A model generated the notes under the pieces. That model was not told the DNA's origin, did not search any database, and saw only the letters and a program-made list of their open reading frames with translations. This document shows, piece by piece, positions 20,814-33,100 of a stretch of DNA of 61,613 bases. A program made the position numbers and the translations under genes. Source of the stretch: Gnomoniopsis sp. IMI 355080 (Eukaryota; Ascomycota; Sordariomycetes; Diaporthales; Gnomoniaceae); assembly GCA_027946555.1 (NCBI GenBank), contig JAPEVC010000211.1, forward strand, positions 1-61,613, written 5' to 3'. Position 1 is the stretch's first letter, and the number at the start of each line of letters is the position of its first letter.

Positions 20814-21827
20814 TACTTGAGAAGCAACCAGCCGTGAGAGCAAGCTTCTTTTGGCTTCGTGGTCTTGGACGGGTGGCTGGAGTTGGATATGTAGAGTTTG
20901 ACGTGTAGGTGGACTGGATCAGGTCGGCAGGCGCGTGACAAGAGCCGAGCTAGCTTGGCTGAATCTGGGATGCGGATGGAGGTGGTTCGCATCTTGGTTT
21001 CTTCAAAACCTCTTGGGGGAGTAGCAATGGATATTATAGCAATCAGCCGTTGAGCATGGCGTTTGTGTTGCTGTCACTTACTGAACACCCGTGATTGTTT
21101 CCGCATGGGAAAGGAAAGCACGAGCGTAACACTGAAGGAACAGCAGGGTGGAGGACAGTATCTACATGGCTATGACATACTCGCCATTCAATATACTGGA
21201 CCAATCACGACCGATTCTTCACTAGCAACACTTGACTTTGTTTCCCAAAATTGGGGGTTTTTCTTGCATTTTTCTTGGTTCATGGCACTCATTATTATCT
21301 GCTATCGATGACGCATGCACACGTCTGCCGAACAGTTCCCCATGAACGGCTCTTTGAAGGCAAGGCACCTATCGAGCCAGTCCAGTGACTGTCCTAATCA
21401 TCCATGCCTCCAATCCCAGGTGGACGGAACCCATCACTGGCACACTCCTGAGCGAAGTTGCCTAGGTAGGTTCCATGCCATGAGGTGACACTCGGATTTG
21501 TCTGTTCTCCGTCCCATGTCGAGTATTGCTGTTCCCCTAAAGGTGCCGGGGTTGGACCGCGCTACACACAGAGCTTGGGTCTCGTCGACCCCGAGTCTGA
21601 ACCTTTATCCTTTTCTTTCCGTTCTGACACTTTCCGCAGACGATGCACGCCAAGTGACGTACGTCGAAGCTCAAGTCCTGGTATTGCTTTTTTCCCTCTC
21701 CTGGCGACACTCGAGCCCTGCCGTCCCACACACGATTAATGCATGACCGAAGTCTGTCCACGATGAGCTGCCATCTCCGTGTAGTATTCGGGTGTAGCGT
21801 TCGACGTATCCCTGTGAGGGGGAAATC
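20814..21827. other. Convergent gap between SEC1 and the 4E-T-like gene
   Basis: About 1 kb holding the two 3' flanks. No gene or RNA is recognised. There is a short CCTAGGTAGG motif near 21463. Confidence 0.4.
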
Positions 21828-24317
21828 TTAGCGCCGGAAAGCTGCGCCTCCAGGCGGAGGCATGCCTCCACGCCCGTCAAAAGGTCCAGGGGGAAAGAAA
21901 GCGTCTGGTCCAGGGAAAGGACCACCCATGCCCGGAGGAGGCATGAAGCCCGGGCCAGGAGGGGGCGGGCCGCCGGGAAAGAAACCCGGTGGGGGCATGC
22001 CACGGGGCAGTCCGGGGATGTTATCGCCAGATGGAAGCATGTTGGGAGGCAGGCTGTTGCCCATGACAGGTCCACCAAAGGGCAGGCCAGGAGGAGCTCG
22101 ACCGCCGGGTTGCATTGGTGGCTGGATCATAGGACCCTGACGCTGGACTGGCGGCGGTTGCTGTCCTGACCAGAGCTGTGGCGGAATACCCTGATCGAGA
22201 CCTGGTGGGATCTGCTGGCGTTGGAGAATATGAGGTGGCTGCGGCTGCATCTGCATCATGCGGCCGTCACCCTCGGAACGACGAAACTGATCTTCAAAGC
22301 CGGCCGGAGGTCGCATCTGACGCTGCTGAGCGGGACCATGCTCGCGCACAAAAGCATTAGGCTCGGGCTCAAAGTGATGCATAGGTACCTGACGTTGTGG
22401 TTGTGGTTGACGCATAATCGACTCAATAGGGCGTACTGGCTGGTCGGGTATCCTGCGCTGCATGAGCTGCATGAGATATGCCGAATGTTGGTCAGTAGGC
22501 AAGTCAGCCCGTCCACTACCTTGACTCTGCGCGTTATGACGCGCAGCAACAAGATCGTGCAGCATTTGATCATGACGAACGGTAGGTGGCTGCGTTGATG
22601 GTTGCATGGGTCGCGGCGCCATAATCTCTGGACGCGGTGGAGGCACGGAGCGTAGACGAGGCTCCTCAGGACGGCCCAGTCCATACGACAGTCCTGGGGG
22701 GTCTGGTGAGCCAAGGCTGTTCCTCTGGGCAAACGTGTGCTCTAAGTCCCGTATCGAATCTTGCGGTGCAATTTGAGGTTGGGACTGAGGTGGCTGAGGA
22801 GGAGGTGGGTGCGAGTAAGCGCTCGCATTGGGTGGTGTAGGCGTGCTTTGCTGATTTGGCGGGAGATGAAGCTTCGACAGCAGCGCTGCGAAAGCTTGCT
22901 TTTCCGCATCGGTGTCTGGGGCACCCCCAGGTCCACTGCCATTCGCAGGTGTCGGTAGTCCAGCAGCTGGAGTAGGCGGCTCGGTATACCCACGAACCTC
23001 GATAGGTTGAGATGAGCCAAACAGTTTGGCGAACTTTGATGACTTGGCGGCTGGCGCGTTGGCGGCTTCTGGCTTCTCATCGCCTAGTGTAGTCACGGCA
23101 GATTCACTAAATTTCGCAAAGAACTTATCCGGACGCTGTTCCACAGCAGGAGCCGACTTAACAGCTGCAGGGTCAGCGGCGAAGAACGAGGGAAGACCTG
23201 GAGGTCCTTCAAACGCATCAGCTGCTTTCTCAGCAGGCTTCGGGCCGCCCCTAGCTTTCTCCATGAACTTTCTGAACTCTTCCTCGGTATGTGCGGCACT
23301 CTTTTCTTCCGCAGGCTCGTCCATCCACTCCGGCTCCCTCTCTTGACGCGTTTCGCGCTCTCTATCCCAGCGCCGATCATAGCGCTCGTTGTTACGGTCG
23401 GCACGCGAGTTCCCTGGCTTGTCTTCGGTGTCATGTGTGCGCCAGCTCTTTGCCTTTTCAATGCGCTCGCGATTCATGGCCCGTTCCGCTGGGTCAACTG
23501 TCTTGGCGGTGGTTTCCTTGAACCAAGACTCCGTCTTGCCTCTCGTCAGTCCGTTTCTGCGGGGCATATCTGCCTCTTCACCCTCGTTGTCGAAGGTGCG
23601 ACGCCTGTTGTCCTTGACAACATCATTCTCGTCGCGCTCCTTGGGTCCGCGATCGTCTCGGTAACGGTGATCACCACCCATCCGTCCAGTGAAGCGCTCG
23701 GCACCCTCTTGTCCAAAGCTTTTGCGCGGCTGGACCGTGCTCCAGCCTTCGCCGTCTCGATCCGAGTCACCACGGCCCCGGAAGTTGGTACTCCTACTTC
23801 CACGGGACTCGGTGTCACCGCCGATAGCACCCATTTTGCCTCGCTGGAAGCGGTCACGAAATTCGGAATCGCGCGGGGTCTTGTCATTGCGGTCGGAGTC
23901 TCCGAAGGCGGTTCGGGAGGTACTGGAGAAGTTCGTGCGTGGAGGCCCAAGAATAATGCCATCAGAACCTGATGGAAGCATGGTCAGCATACATTCATGG
24001 CTGGAAGTGAAGTTGGGGTGAACATACTGCCATTGCGCGATCCATGACGATCGACTCCGGGGCGACGACTGCCTTGCTCGAGCAGCGACCCTTCGGTCTT
24101 GAATCGATCTGTTGTGGTTTTGGCCGGGGGGCGAACGGTCTCTGGAGGGGTACTTTGATCCAATTAGCATGACATGCTGGTCTCTCGAGCAAGGGGCAAA
24201 TGATGAGACGTACCCCATCCACTCCTCTTTGGGTGGAAGGTCCTTGGGTTTCACACATAATGGCGAGTCTTTCAAGTAAAGTAGGAGCTCACGCTCGTAT
24301 CGTATTCTGGCTGCCAT
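21828..24317 (-). CDS. 4E-T-like eIF4E-binding protein
   Basis: Three exons (24317-24214, 24152-24028, 23968-21828; introns 61 and 59 nt) encode about 789 residues. At the extreme N-terminus YERELLL (residues 7-13) fits the eIF4E-binding motif YxxxxL-hydrophobic, followed by LKDSPLCVKPKDLPPKEEWM, a block I associate with the fungal 4E-T/EIF4E-T family. The middle is rich in Arg, Asp and Glu and includes GWSTVQPRKSFG. The C-terminal third is extremely Pro/Gln/Met/Gly-rich, as in P-body proteins. Expected role: binding the cap-binding protein eIF4E, repressing translation and promoting mRNA decay or storage in cytoplasmic granules. The Met chosen (24317) is the first in-frame ATG, but the frame is open upstream (RPRFCPVRPSNAASA), so an extra 5' exon is possible. 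Confidence 0.75.
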   Translation of the reverse strand: MAARIRYERELLLYLKDSPLCVKPKDLPPKEEWMGYVSSFAPCSRDQHVMLIGSKYPSRDRSPPGQNHNRSIQDRRVAARARQSSPRSRSSWIAQWQYVHPNFTSSHECMLTMLPSGSDGIILGPPRTNFSSTSRTAFGDSDRNDKTPRDSEFRDRFQRGKMGAIGGDTESRGSRSTNFRGRGDSDRDGEGWSTVQPRKSFGQEGAERFTGRMGGDHRYRDDRGPKERDENDVVKDNRRRTFDNEGEEADMPRRNGLTRGKTESWFKETTAKTVDPAERAMNRERIEKAKSWRTHDTEDKPGNSRADRNNERYDRRWDRERETRQEREPEWMDEPAEEKSAAHTEEEFRKFMEKARGGPKPAEKAADAFEGPPGLPSFFAADPAAVKSAPAVEQRPDKFFAKFSESAVTTLGDEKPEAANAPAAKSSKFAKLFGSSQPIEVRGYTEPPTPAAGLPTPANGSGPGGAPDTDAEKQAFAALLSKLHLPPNQQSTPTPPNASAYSHPPPPQPPQSQPQIAPQDSIRDLEHTFAQRNSLGSPDPPGLSYGLGRPEEPRLRSVPPPRPEIMAPRPMQPSTQPPTVRHDQMLHDLVAARHNAQSQGSGRADLPTDQHSAYLMQLMQRRIPDQPVRPIESIMRQPQPQRQVPMHHFEPEPNAFVREHGPAQQRQMRPPAGFEDQFRRSEGDGRMMQMQPQPPHILQRQQIPPGLDQGIPPQLWSGQQPPPVQRQGPMIQPPMQPGGRAPPGLPFGGPVMGNSLPPNMLPSGDNIPGLPRGMPPPGFFPGGPPPPGPGFMPPPGMGGPFPGPDAFFPPGPFDGRGGMPPPGGAAFRR

Positions 24318-25453
24318 TGCGGAGGCAGCATTCGATGGTCGCACGGGGCAGAAACGTGGCCTAGAATAGCGCAAGCACCATGAGTGAGATCGCGATCGAG
24401 CTAGCTCAAGGCAGGAGGAGGAGCTCGCCGCGACGAGCTTGAGGTTGTTGAGGGCGTGTGAGAGGCTGCGCCGGCGATAAAATGCTCGTGGCGGTCAGTC
24501 GAGAATGAGCTGGGCTGTACTCGGGCAACGAGCTGAGGGGTTGATGGAAGGTCGAGGAGGCAGAAGGAAGTAGCTGGGGTCTGATTGATGTAGTTGCCGA
24601 CCTCTCGATGCAGCAAGGTGTCTGTCTTGGGCTTGTCAATTGCTGAATGGTTGAGGCGAGAGCTGCTGAGTGTTGTTTGGAAAGAGTAGATCTCGTGTTG
24701 TCGCAGGCAGATCTGGTGGAGAGCCCTGCGACGGTGGATAGATCCACGACAAGGGCTGATACAGAGTAGTAATAGTACAGAAGTAGATATATGTTTTAAG
24801 GGTTTTGTCACATTCGGTGTAAAGTCGAATGAGGCTATCGTCGCTGTGATCTACCGTCATTTGTTAAAGTTGGCAGAAGTTTGTCGTCATGTAGGGTGAA
24901 GTGCAGTGGTGGCGCTCTGAGCCTGTACCTCTGGGTAGGTACTCCATGGCGCCCTGGTGGTGGGGAGGGGGCAGGGGATGGTGAGTTTCGTAGTAGGCAT
25001 ACTGATGCAGGGAGTCCCTTTTTTTATCCACGCTACCTACCCAAAGGCTGTATTGCGCCCCCCCCCCCACCCCACAATACTCAACTGCTCCTATGAAGAA
25101 CTCACTTTTCCAAACAAGACTCTCCAAACCAGGAGAAGGAAGAAGAAAGAAATAAGCCACATGATGCCTAGCTTCTATACTTTCAACCCTTTTCTTTCTG
25201 TTCTTGCACTTAGAACAATATAGTCCAAGTATCTAGGTATCTACTGAAGCACAGACTGGTGGTAATTAGCTCCCTGCATGACAAAACCCGTCCACAGGCC
25301 GATGCTGGAAGTAGCCTGATATGCGCACATAACTGGTCTTGAGCATTTTAAGATCCAGAGAATGATGGTATCAGTATAGACACGACTGTTCACCACTAGG
25401 AACTTCGCCAAGTAGTAGGTACCTAGGATTCATCCAGGCTTGTATTGTCTTCC
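24318..25453. other. 4E-T-like promoter/leader and URB1 3' flank
   Basis: Both neighbours read on the minus strand, so this holds the 4E-T-like 5' region and the URB1 3' end. There is a C-rich run at about 25057-25075 and CTAGGTAT/GTACCTAGG motifs near 25218 and 25419. No gene is supported. Confidence 0.4.
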
Positions 25454-28400
25454 TCATATCCTTCTCAACACATCTGCAATGCCCTCCTTGCTCCATTCCA
25501 TGACCCGATCCTGATCAGCCGTCTCCCAGATCCTTTTCGACAGCGCCTTATAAATATCGCCCCCAGGTAATGAGCCATGAGCGGCGCTCTGCGCCTCAAG
25601 CCAGCTGATAAGACCGAATCTGGTAATCAGCGTCGTGCTCCCTCCACCTATGCATGTCGCTCGATATATGATCTTGAGAGACTGCAACCGTAGACTGTGG
25701 CGCATATACGGGTTGCCCATCAGTGACAGCAGTCGCTCAAACAGCCTCGTATTATGATACATTGCCATATCCGCTTCAGCCAGAAGACCGTCAAGCAGGT
25801 AGGCGATTATCCAGCTGAGCTCTGTATAGTATGTATCGTCCAACTCGGGGCCCTCTTGAAGAATATCGTAGACCAGAGGGAGTCTGTCGAGCTTCCAAGT
25901 CGGTCCTTTCATGAGGAATGCATTGATTTTACCGTATAGCGCATGGTGAGGATCCTTCAACACCGCAAGAGCGTGCCGTGCAAATGCAACGATTGTGTTT
26001 GGTATTGGACCAGCGTCAACTTGCGGTTTACATGACTCGACAAGCTCAGAGAGAAGAACCCACACTTGCTCTTTCTCTTCATAAGATGATTCGTTGATCT
26101 TGACGGCCATCTTCGAGATGCTAATGAGGGCTTCTTTCCGGATGCTGATGTGTTCTGAGGCCAGGAGAGATATTACGGACGCCGCATAGCCCTCTTCCAC
26201 GAGCTCGTCAGGTTCCTTAGAGGCCCACTTGGAAAGTGCTGAATTGTCTTTGTCTGAAGGAGGCGGTGCGAAGAGCAGTTCGGTGAGCGCTTCCTGTGAA
26301 AGGGAGTTCCCATCAGACTTCTCTTCACTGCCCGCTGCCTCTTCCTCTTTTCCGGTAGAGAAATCAGCTCCCCAACTCTGTAGCTCGCGAGACACACTTG
26401 ATTTCTTCCTGTATTTCTTCAACAACTTGGCTCCAGAAGGTTTGCTGGCAAAGATTGCTTCGATTTTCTCAAGCAGCCCGTTAAACTTTGCGTCTTCTTT
26501 TGTCTCGCCTCTTATGTGTTCGAGATAGTCGGAGACGAATTGGGCCAATACGGAGAGATCCGCGTCATTCGCTGAGTCGACGGCGAACGGTAATTGCTCC
26601 ACAAGTGCAAGTTCGAGGGGACTTAGAATGGCCATGCCTTCTTTCTTTTCGCTCTTCGAACCCTCTCCAAGTTCTTGCAGCATTTCCAGATATTTGATAG
26701 GCGCAGTTGCGCACCTTGAAGCGCTGTTATCCAGAAAACTCCATAGAGCGTCAGACGAAGCTGCGTCGCTGGACTCCTTGATTGACTGCAGCGTATCAAG
26801 AAGGGGCAGGGAAGTGCCGCTACCTGAGTGAATAAATTGGTGTTCTTCTGCGACCGAACCAAGAGCATTCCTAAGGCCGTCCTGAGGAACTCCCAATGGA
26901 GCTGAAACAAATACCTTCAGCAGAGATACAAAAGGAGAGACAGGCAATCCTTGAGATTTGGCAAACCACCTCATGCCTGGAGAATATCCAGCAATGGCAA
27001 GCAGGTTTTCCAGCTCAACTAATCTGAGCTTTCGATCCTCATCGCTTTCTTGCTCTTCGTTTAATGCTTTAATTGCAGAAATCAATAGAGGTGGAACGTC
27101 GAACTTGGCCATCAAAGCAACCTGTGGGATAACCTCGTAATACAATCGAAGCAATCGGCTGGCCGCCTCTCTCTGTAAAAGGTCTGAACTGCCGACCCCT
27201 CGGTAGCAAGCGATGACCTCCTTCATACCGGGAGCCCGTTGACAAAACTCATCAATAAGTCTTCGCGCAGATTCCTCCCACATTGATTTGTTTTGGGACT
27301 TGGCTGCTTCCCTGTGGAATTTCAATGCAGATTGGAGCTTTTGCATCGATAGAACCAACAGTCGCATGACAATGAACGGTATTAGCTCCGCCTTCTGCGC
27401 CAAGCATTTGACGAGTATCTTTTGACTCAATGGGAGAGGTATGATGTTATCAATCATGATGGATGTTGGCGGAGGCACATGAGCATATCCGTTTTTGCGA
27501 CCGAAGAAGGCTGGAATTGGTTGTTCGACTACCTTGTACAGAAACGCAGAATAGCCTATCCAAGTTGCAGACAGCTTCGGGTCGAATTTGAAGAATTGCT
27601 TGTCGATGAAATATTTGGCGACCAACTCAGGTGCGGCCTCGAAGATGGCGAGAAGCAAGTCGCTGTGCTTCAGATTTGAATGTGGCTTCAGGCACTTGAC
27701 AAAATCGGCAAGGGCAATGTTGCGCACTGGTATGTCGTCTCTGTACTTGTTTAGCCAGGTGATGCTGTCCAGACCAGGCTCGACCTCGTCCTCGGCGGAG
27801 GAGGGCGTTGTAGCGTCTGGGTCAACATAGCGCGGGTAGTAACCAGACTGTGGTCTCAAGACACCTCCCGTTGATGAAATACACGCAACCTTGAGAAATG
27901 AGTGCACCGCCCCCTCTACCGTGACCTTGCTGTCTTCACTGGAGATATCGTGCTCATAATGATAGAGAGATGCAAACCGCGCCAGGGTCATCGAGTTGAG
28001 GAATTTGCCCTTGACCTGCCCAGGGATCTTCTCATCCTTGACAACGTAATTTCGCAATGTGTCGAGGATCTCGATGACCAGGTACGGCGGATCCTCCCTC
28101 AAGGACTTGGTGAGAGCAAGGGGGACTTCTTTCTGCGACAAGAGCTCTACCTTCGCCTCAGCGTGGAGGAATTTGAGGGCACTCAGGAATAGACGAACGG
28201 CAGTCGTGCGAGCTGACGGTCTCTTGGGATCCTCGAGACCTTCGCCGAGATACCGTATGCCCATGTTTCGGGCCAAGGCCTTGAAGGTGTAATTCCTGGC
28301 TCGAAATACCGGCTTGGCTAGAGTCCCGCCATCAAAACACACCACCTCCCTCAGCAGCCTTAGAGTAGGCGATATGATGAATTCCTTGCTCTTATCTGCT

Positions 28401-28935
28401 GATAGGTTCCTTGCCAACAGTTCCTGTTGCCGTTTGTGCAAGAGTGTCCGGCCAATGCCCAGTCCCAGAGTGGTCATATCGAGCCTCTGAGACGTGAATT
28501 TCAGCAACAACGCCAACACGACCGCCACTGCTGAGAGGATGTTGTCGTTATTCGAATGGGCGGCATAGCTCCAGGTCTCCATGATATCGGGAAGAAAAGT
28601 GGTTTCGGATTCGGCATCTTGTCTTTTTGCGATTTCGAGGTAGTCTCTCAAGATCTGAACTTGCTCGTCGCTGGAGCTGTTTTCTGCCAAGAGTCCATCG
28701 AGGAAAATCTTGAAGGATTGCAAGCCTGGAATTGGATCAATACACAGAATCAACCTGAAATAGGGACAAGAATGCGCAAGGTACCATGTCTCGCCTTTTG
28801 CAAGTCTTGGTCGAAGGCTAGAAGCTGGAGAAGTTGGCGAGTGTTGAAGACTTCTTCGCTGGTCGGGGCCTCATGGACGACCTTCTGTCTTTTGCGCGGG
28901 TTCGCATCAGTCCCTCGAGACGTTCGTTTTCCCAT
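25454..28935 (-). CDS. URB1: Nucleolar pre-ribosomal-associated protein Urb1/Npa1
   Basis: Two exons (28935-28785, 28725-25454) encode about 1140 residues. The 59-nt intron skips a nearer AG whose use would bring in a stop at once; the second AG gives DLQKARHGLQSFKIFLDGLL, continuous with the family. The N-terminus is basic (GKRTSRGTDANPRKRQKV), a likely nuclear/nucleolar signal. The Npa1 N-terminal region follows (for example SAVAVVLALLLKFTSQRLD, LLREVVCFDGGTLAKPVFRA, RNMGIRYLGEGLEDPKRPSA), and the rest is alpha-helical repeat protein with a conserved C-terminal domain near LDDTYYTELSWIIAYLLDGL. Urb1 is an early 60S assembly factor that scaffolds snoRNP and helicase action on 27S pre-rRNA. 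It shares a short divergent promoter with DIM1. Confidence 0.9.
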
Positions 28936-29231
28936 CTTATTCTAGTTATCTTGAATTCTTCATTGAGAATATTTCTCGACAGGCGGCTTTCTTCAGAAAA
29001 GCGACTCGGCAAAGAAACAATAATTACGGCAGAATCCTTCACCGCATTGCTGTTCTGAGACAGGGTCTAGAAGGCGCCCCACTAGGACCCACTGGGACAT
29101 TCGCTGGAGCCTGGTACCCAGCCAGGCATCATCATCTGACTGGGGTATTACTTACCCGAGTCTCGCGGCTCTTCTTGCGACAACGTCATGTCCTTCTTTT
29201 TCAACCACAACACACAACACACGACATCATA
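28936..29231. promoter_or_regulatory. Bidirectional promoter of URB1 and DIM1
   Basis: Only 296 bp separate the two divergent start codons, so both core promoters and leaders must fit here. I see no clear TATA box. A repeated ACTAGGACCCACTGGGAC stretch and a CT-rich tract before DIM1 are visible. Confidence 0.5.
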
Positions 29232-29732
29232 ATGGGTTCCGTCGTCCTTCCCCACCTTGAGTCTGGCTGGCACGTCGATCAGGCTATCCTCTCGGAAGAG
29301 GAGCGTCTCGTTGTAATAAGATTCGGCCGTGATCATGACGAGGCGTGCATGGCACAGGATGAGGTTCTCTACAAGATTGCCGAGAAGGTGAAGAACTTTG
29401 CAGTAATCTACGTGTGCGACATCGATCGCGTCCCCGACTTCAACACTATGTACGAGCTGTACGACCCTTGCACGGTCATGTTCTTCTTCGTAAGCCCTTG
29501 ACTCCCTCTCTCCCATGCCCCAGGTCGTCTTGGTTGACTAACAATTTCGTACGTCCAGCGAAACAAGCACATCATGTGCGATCTAGGAACTGGCAACAAC
29601 AATAAACTGTCCTTTGTTCTCGAGGATAAGCAAGAACTCATCGATATCATCGAGACAATTTACCGGGGCGCAAAGAAAGGAAGGGGTCTAGTCGTCAGCC
29701 CCAAGGACTACTCTACCAGATACCGCTACTAG
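29232..29732 (+). CDS. DIB1: U5 snRNP protein Dim1/Dib1 (thioredoxin-like 4A)
   Basis: Two exons (29232-29489, 29559-29732; 69-nt intron GTAAGC...TCCAG) give exactly 143 residues, the family length. The sequence is nearly invariant across eukaryotes: MGSVVLPHLESGWHVDQAIL, VIRFGRDHDEACMAQDEVLY, FAVIYVCDIDRVPDFNTMYE, FFRNKHIMCDLGTGNNNKLS and the C-terminal KDYSTRYRY. It has a thioredoxin fold without the CxxC redox pair. It is part of the U4/U6.U5 tri-snRNP and helps keep the spliceosome in the pre-B state before activation. It is divergent from URB1, so a ribosome-assembly gene and a splicing gene share a promoter. Confidence 0.97.
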
Positions 29733-30178
29733 AAGACGAACGAAAACATCGCGCAGGCACATCAACACCTCATCACGGCAAGCTGATTTGGTCCACAATA
29801 TTTCGGATTGCGTATTGGAGCAGGCGTTGATTATGGTGGAGTTTACTCGGTTGGTCTCACTAAAATTTCACAAATTTACAAGTAATTGCACTGAAAGACG
29901 CTAATGCTCCTGCCAAAGAAGATGTGATGTTTGTTCCCCATAAGGTATGCCGACTGTCGATTACACGAGACAATGATTGCGCTGTGCTTACTGTCCTGTG
30001 CTCTGAATACCCCATGCCATGACATTGTTCATGCCGTAAATGCAGATTTAGCTGCACGGCTTCATAGACATAATCCCTACACCTGAAACTCCTTACACTT
30101 ACTCCCCGCTAAATTATTAACTATCTATCAATCAATTGAAGACCAGCTGTGGTCAAAGTCCCGAAAGTCTTGGCCAAA
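29733..30178. other. Convergent gap between DIM1 and the Furry/Pag1 gene
   Basis: 446 bp of AT-richer 3' flank for both genes. No gene or RNA is seen. Confidence 0.4.
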
Positions 30179-33100
30179 TCAGAGCATATCGCTGTGCGGC
30201 GCATGTTGCATGAATGAATCCGGTACTCTCGGCACCGGTCCATTGTTATTGGGCATCTCCCACTCCGGCAGCGCCTCCAGCGACCTTCCGCCTGTAAGCC
30301 CCCTGATGCGACTCCGAGCGTGATTTTGTGGCGGTCGCTTGATCATATTCTCCAATAAAAAGCTGCTGTCGTGCCCAGATAGGCCGTTGTCCTCTACATC
30401 AGAAAAAACATCCTCAGGCAACTCATCCTCCATGTGCAAATTCGGGCTCGTAACCGACCGCGAATGCAGGCCTGGACGCGCAAATGCCCCAGGGTTCATC
30501 GTGTTCGAGGTGCTGCCGTCGCGGTTTGTTGCAGGTCTGTCGGCGAAGCCGTTCTGAAAGGATGTGGTGCTTCCGTTATTGGCCATGCTCAAGATCGGTA
30601 GGACCTGCTCGTCGTAGAGCGAGCCGGACTCAAACGTGTCGGGCGTGAACTCTGTTATCGTACGCGATGACCGTCCGTCACTCGGCGGGCTTTGAGGAAG
30701 ATCATCAAAGAAGTCATCAAGACTGTCGAGCTTCGAGACCAGGTCGCCGGCGGATTCGTTGCGCCCATCCTCGGACATCATAGTTTCGGCTCGTTCGCTC
30801 GTCGTGAAGTAGCCATAAGGAAACTCGTCCGCATGGAACTCAACATCGGGAGTGGGCACCGCTTCGACTGCCATTCCACCCTCACTCTGACACATGTAGA
30901 AGGCTGCGTGGATGTTGGCGCGCGTAGAGTCGGTCTTCTTGGCGGGTATGGGAATCGCCCACCCGGAGTCCTCGGGGATGCCAAATAGACTTGGTGTACG
31001 ATCATATTCCTTGCGTACGGCCTTTGAAGTAGCCCGAGTCATGCTCATGCGCAGATGATGCTTGTCCATGGATGAACCTGACATTGTCATAATGTTGTCA
31101 AGCACACCAAGGGCGTCCATGCAGAACTCCGTCTGCAGAAGCCGCAATAATGGTGAGATGAGGTCAGAACCGTGGCCGGCCATCTCAGGCTTGCGCATGT
31201 CGATTTCCGGTATGATGACGCGGAGAATGCGCATGGTGTTCGTTTTGACCCAGGCGAGTTTGTTCGTTAGCATGCCCATCAGCGTGGTGATCATCGCAAA
31301 ATCGAGTTGAGGCAAGAACTCTTCCTTCATGGCGCCAACCACTCGTGTTATAAAGTCTTCAGGCGATCCTTGGTTACGTGAGAGGTAGTCGTTGATGACC
31401 ACAGCCAGATCCGACAAACCTAGGCCAACGACAATTTCCAATAGACCTTCGGCTGCTTGAGCCACATCCTCGGGCAGGCTATTCTGCTCCGCGGCGTGCA
31501 GGAAGCGAGGCAAGTTGGCCAAAATCGCAAAGAATATGCGCTTGTCATCACCGACCAAAGGATCGCTTGACAGGCGCACGACCCGGTTGATAGTCTTGAG
31601 AGTAGCATGAAGACAAGTGGAAGATCGGAGACCCTTGTATAGCAGAGGTTGCAAGCCATCAAACTGACCATCCCATTTCGAGGGCTGGCCGTCCATGAGC
31701 GCTTTCCGCACCGAGGGCTGTTGCAAGTCAACCTTGTCCATGAATTCGTTTAGCATCTCGAGGGATTCGCAGAACTCGCGCTCGTTAATGGATTCCATAC
31801 ATGCACATGTCGTCCAGAAAAGCTGGGGAAATGTGCTGAGCTTCTCGGCGTCCAATTTGGCGATGAGGGTCTTCAATGTTGTCAGAATTTCCATCGCAAA
31901 TGATTGGATTTCTGCATCCTCATCAGCAACGGTGTTTGACAGCCTGGCGAGCATATCTCCAAGCATGTACTGATCCAGAGAGGTCAAGATGCAGCGAAAA
32001 ATCTGAAAAGAACGGCAGGCAAGATGCCGAACGGGGCAAGTCGTGGCCCATGTCAAAGACAGACGACCCCACTGTTCCTTGATGCCGGGAAAGGTGAGCT
32101 CAAACGTCTCGACGACTCGTGTCGTGAGAAATTCCATGCCGGCCGGGACTTTGGTGTCGTGATCGGTGACCTTGCCATTGCTGTCTTCGTAACTCCAAAC
32201 AACAGAACGGTCATGCCGCCGGATCAGCTCAATGAGATCCTCTATTGGTTTAGTGGTCTCTCCCGGCGTCTCATCGTCTAACTTCGAAATGACCAGCTCA
32301 TGAATGAGATGGACCAGCATTTCCCGTGCTTGTTCTTGCACAAGCGGGGTATAGTGATCCCAGAGAACTGTGACCACTTGGAGGAGAATCGGTATACCCT
32401 CCTTTTGCAGGTTGACAGGCGAGACCATCAGGTCTACAAGCAGGATCAAAGACAACTGTCCCAAAGAGAATCCTGCTTGTTTCGTTCCAATAGGCAAGGC
32501 GTCAGCGAGATCAGCACAGTATGGGAAGTGGTGGATGTCCCCAGGCGGCAACATAGTCTCTCGTTTCTCATTTGGCACCATCGCCTTGGGTGTAATCTGC
32601 AGCAGCAAGAACTCCACCACCTTGTGTCCCGGGTTGCTGTTGGTGCTTGCGAGGAATACCACAATCTGTTTGGCATATTCGACAAAGTTCTGCTCCCGTC
32701 GCTCCAGACAGAGTGACATAATGAAGTCGAGCACGAGACGGACGTTGCCGGGGTAAGGACCTGTGGCAAGCGCTTGCCACAGGGCTTGTACCTCGTTATG
32801 GAGTGCGGCGCTTGACTTGATAGTGATTTCGAGCAGGTTAGCTAGCAGGACGTACGATTGTCCAGTCGGCCCGCCATTTGGGTCGACTTTCAACTCAACA
32901 GACTGGATCCATGGGAGAATGACAGCGACGACACTTCTTTGGTTGACAGGTTCGAGATCTTTGAAGTACAGAGTGAACTCTGAGAAGAGGTAGAATGCAA
33001 GCTCTGCATGTTGTTTGGAAAGCCTCTCGGAGATTTTGTACTGAGCAAGCTTGTAAACGGCCTTTGTCTTGTCAGATATGCTGATATCAAAATCTTGAAT

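Noticed and set aside
23289..23972. 227-codon plus-strand open frame in the 4E-T-like gene
   Set aside because: Antisense of a spliced, recognisable coding exon.
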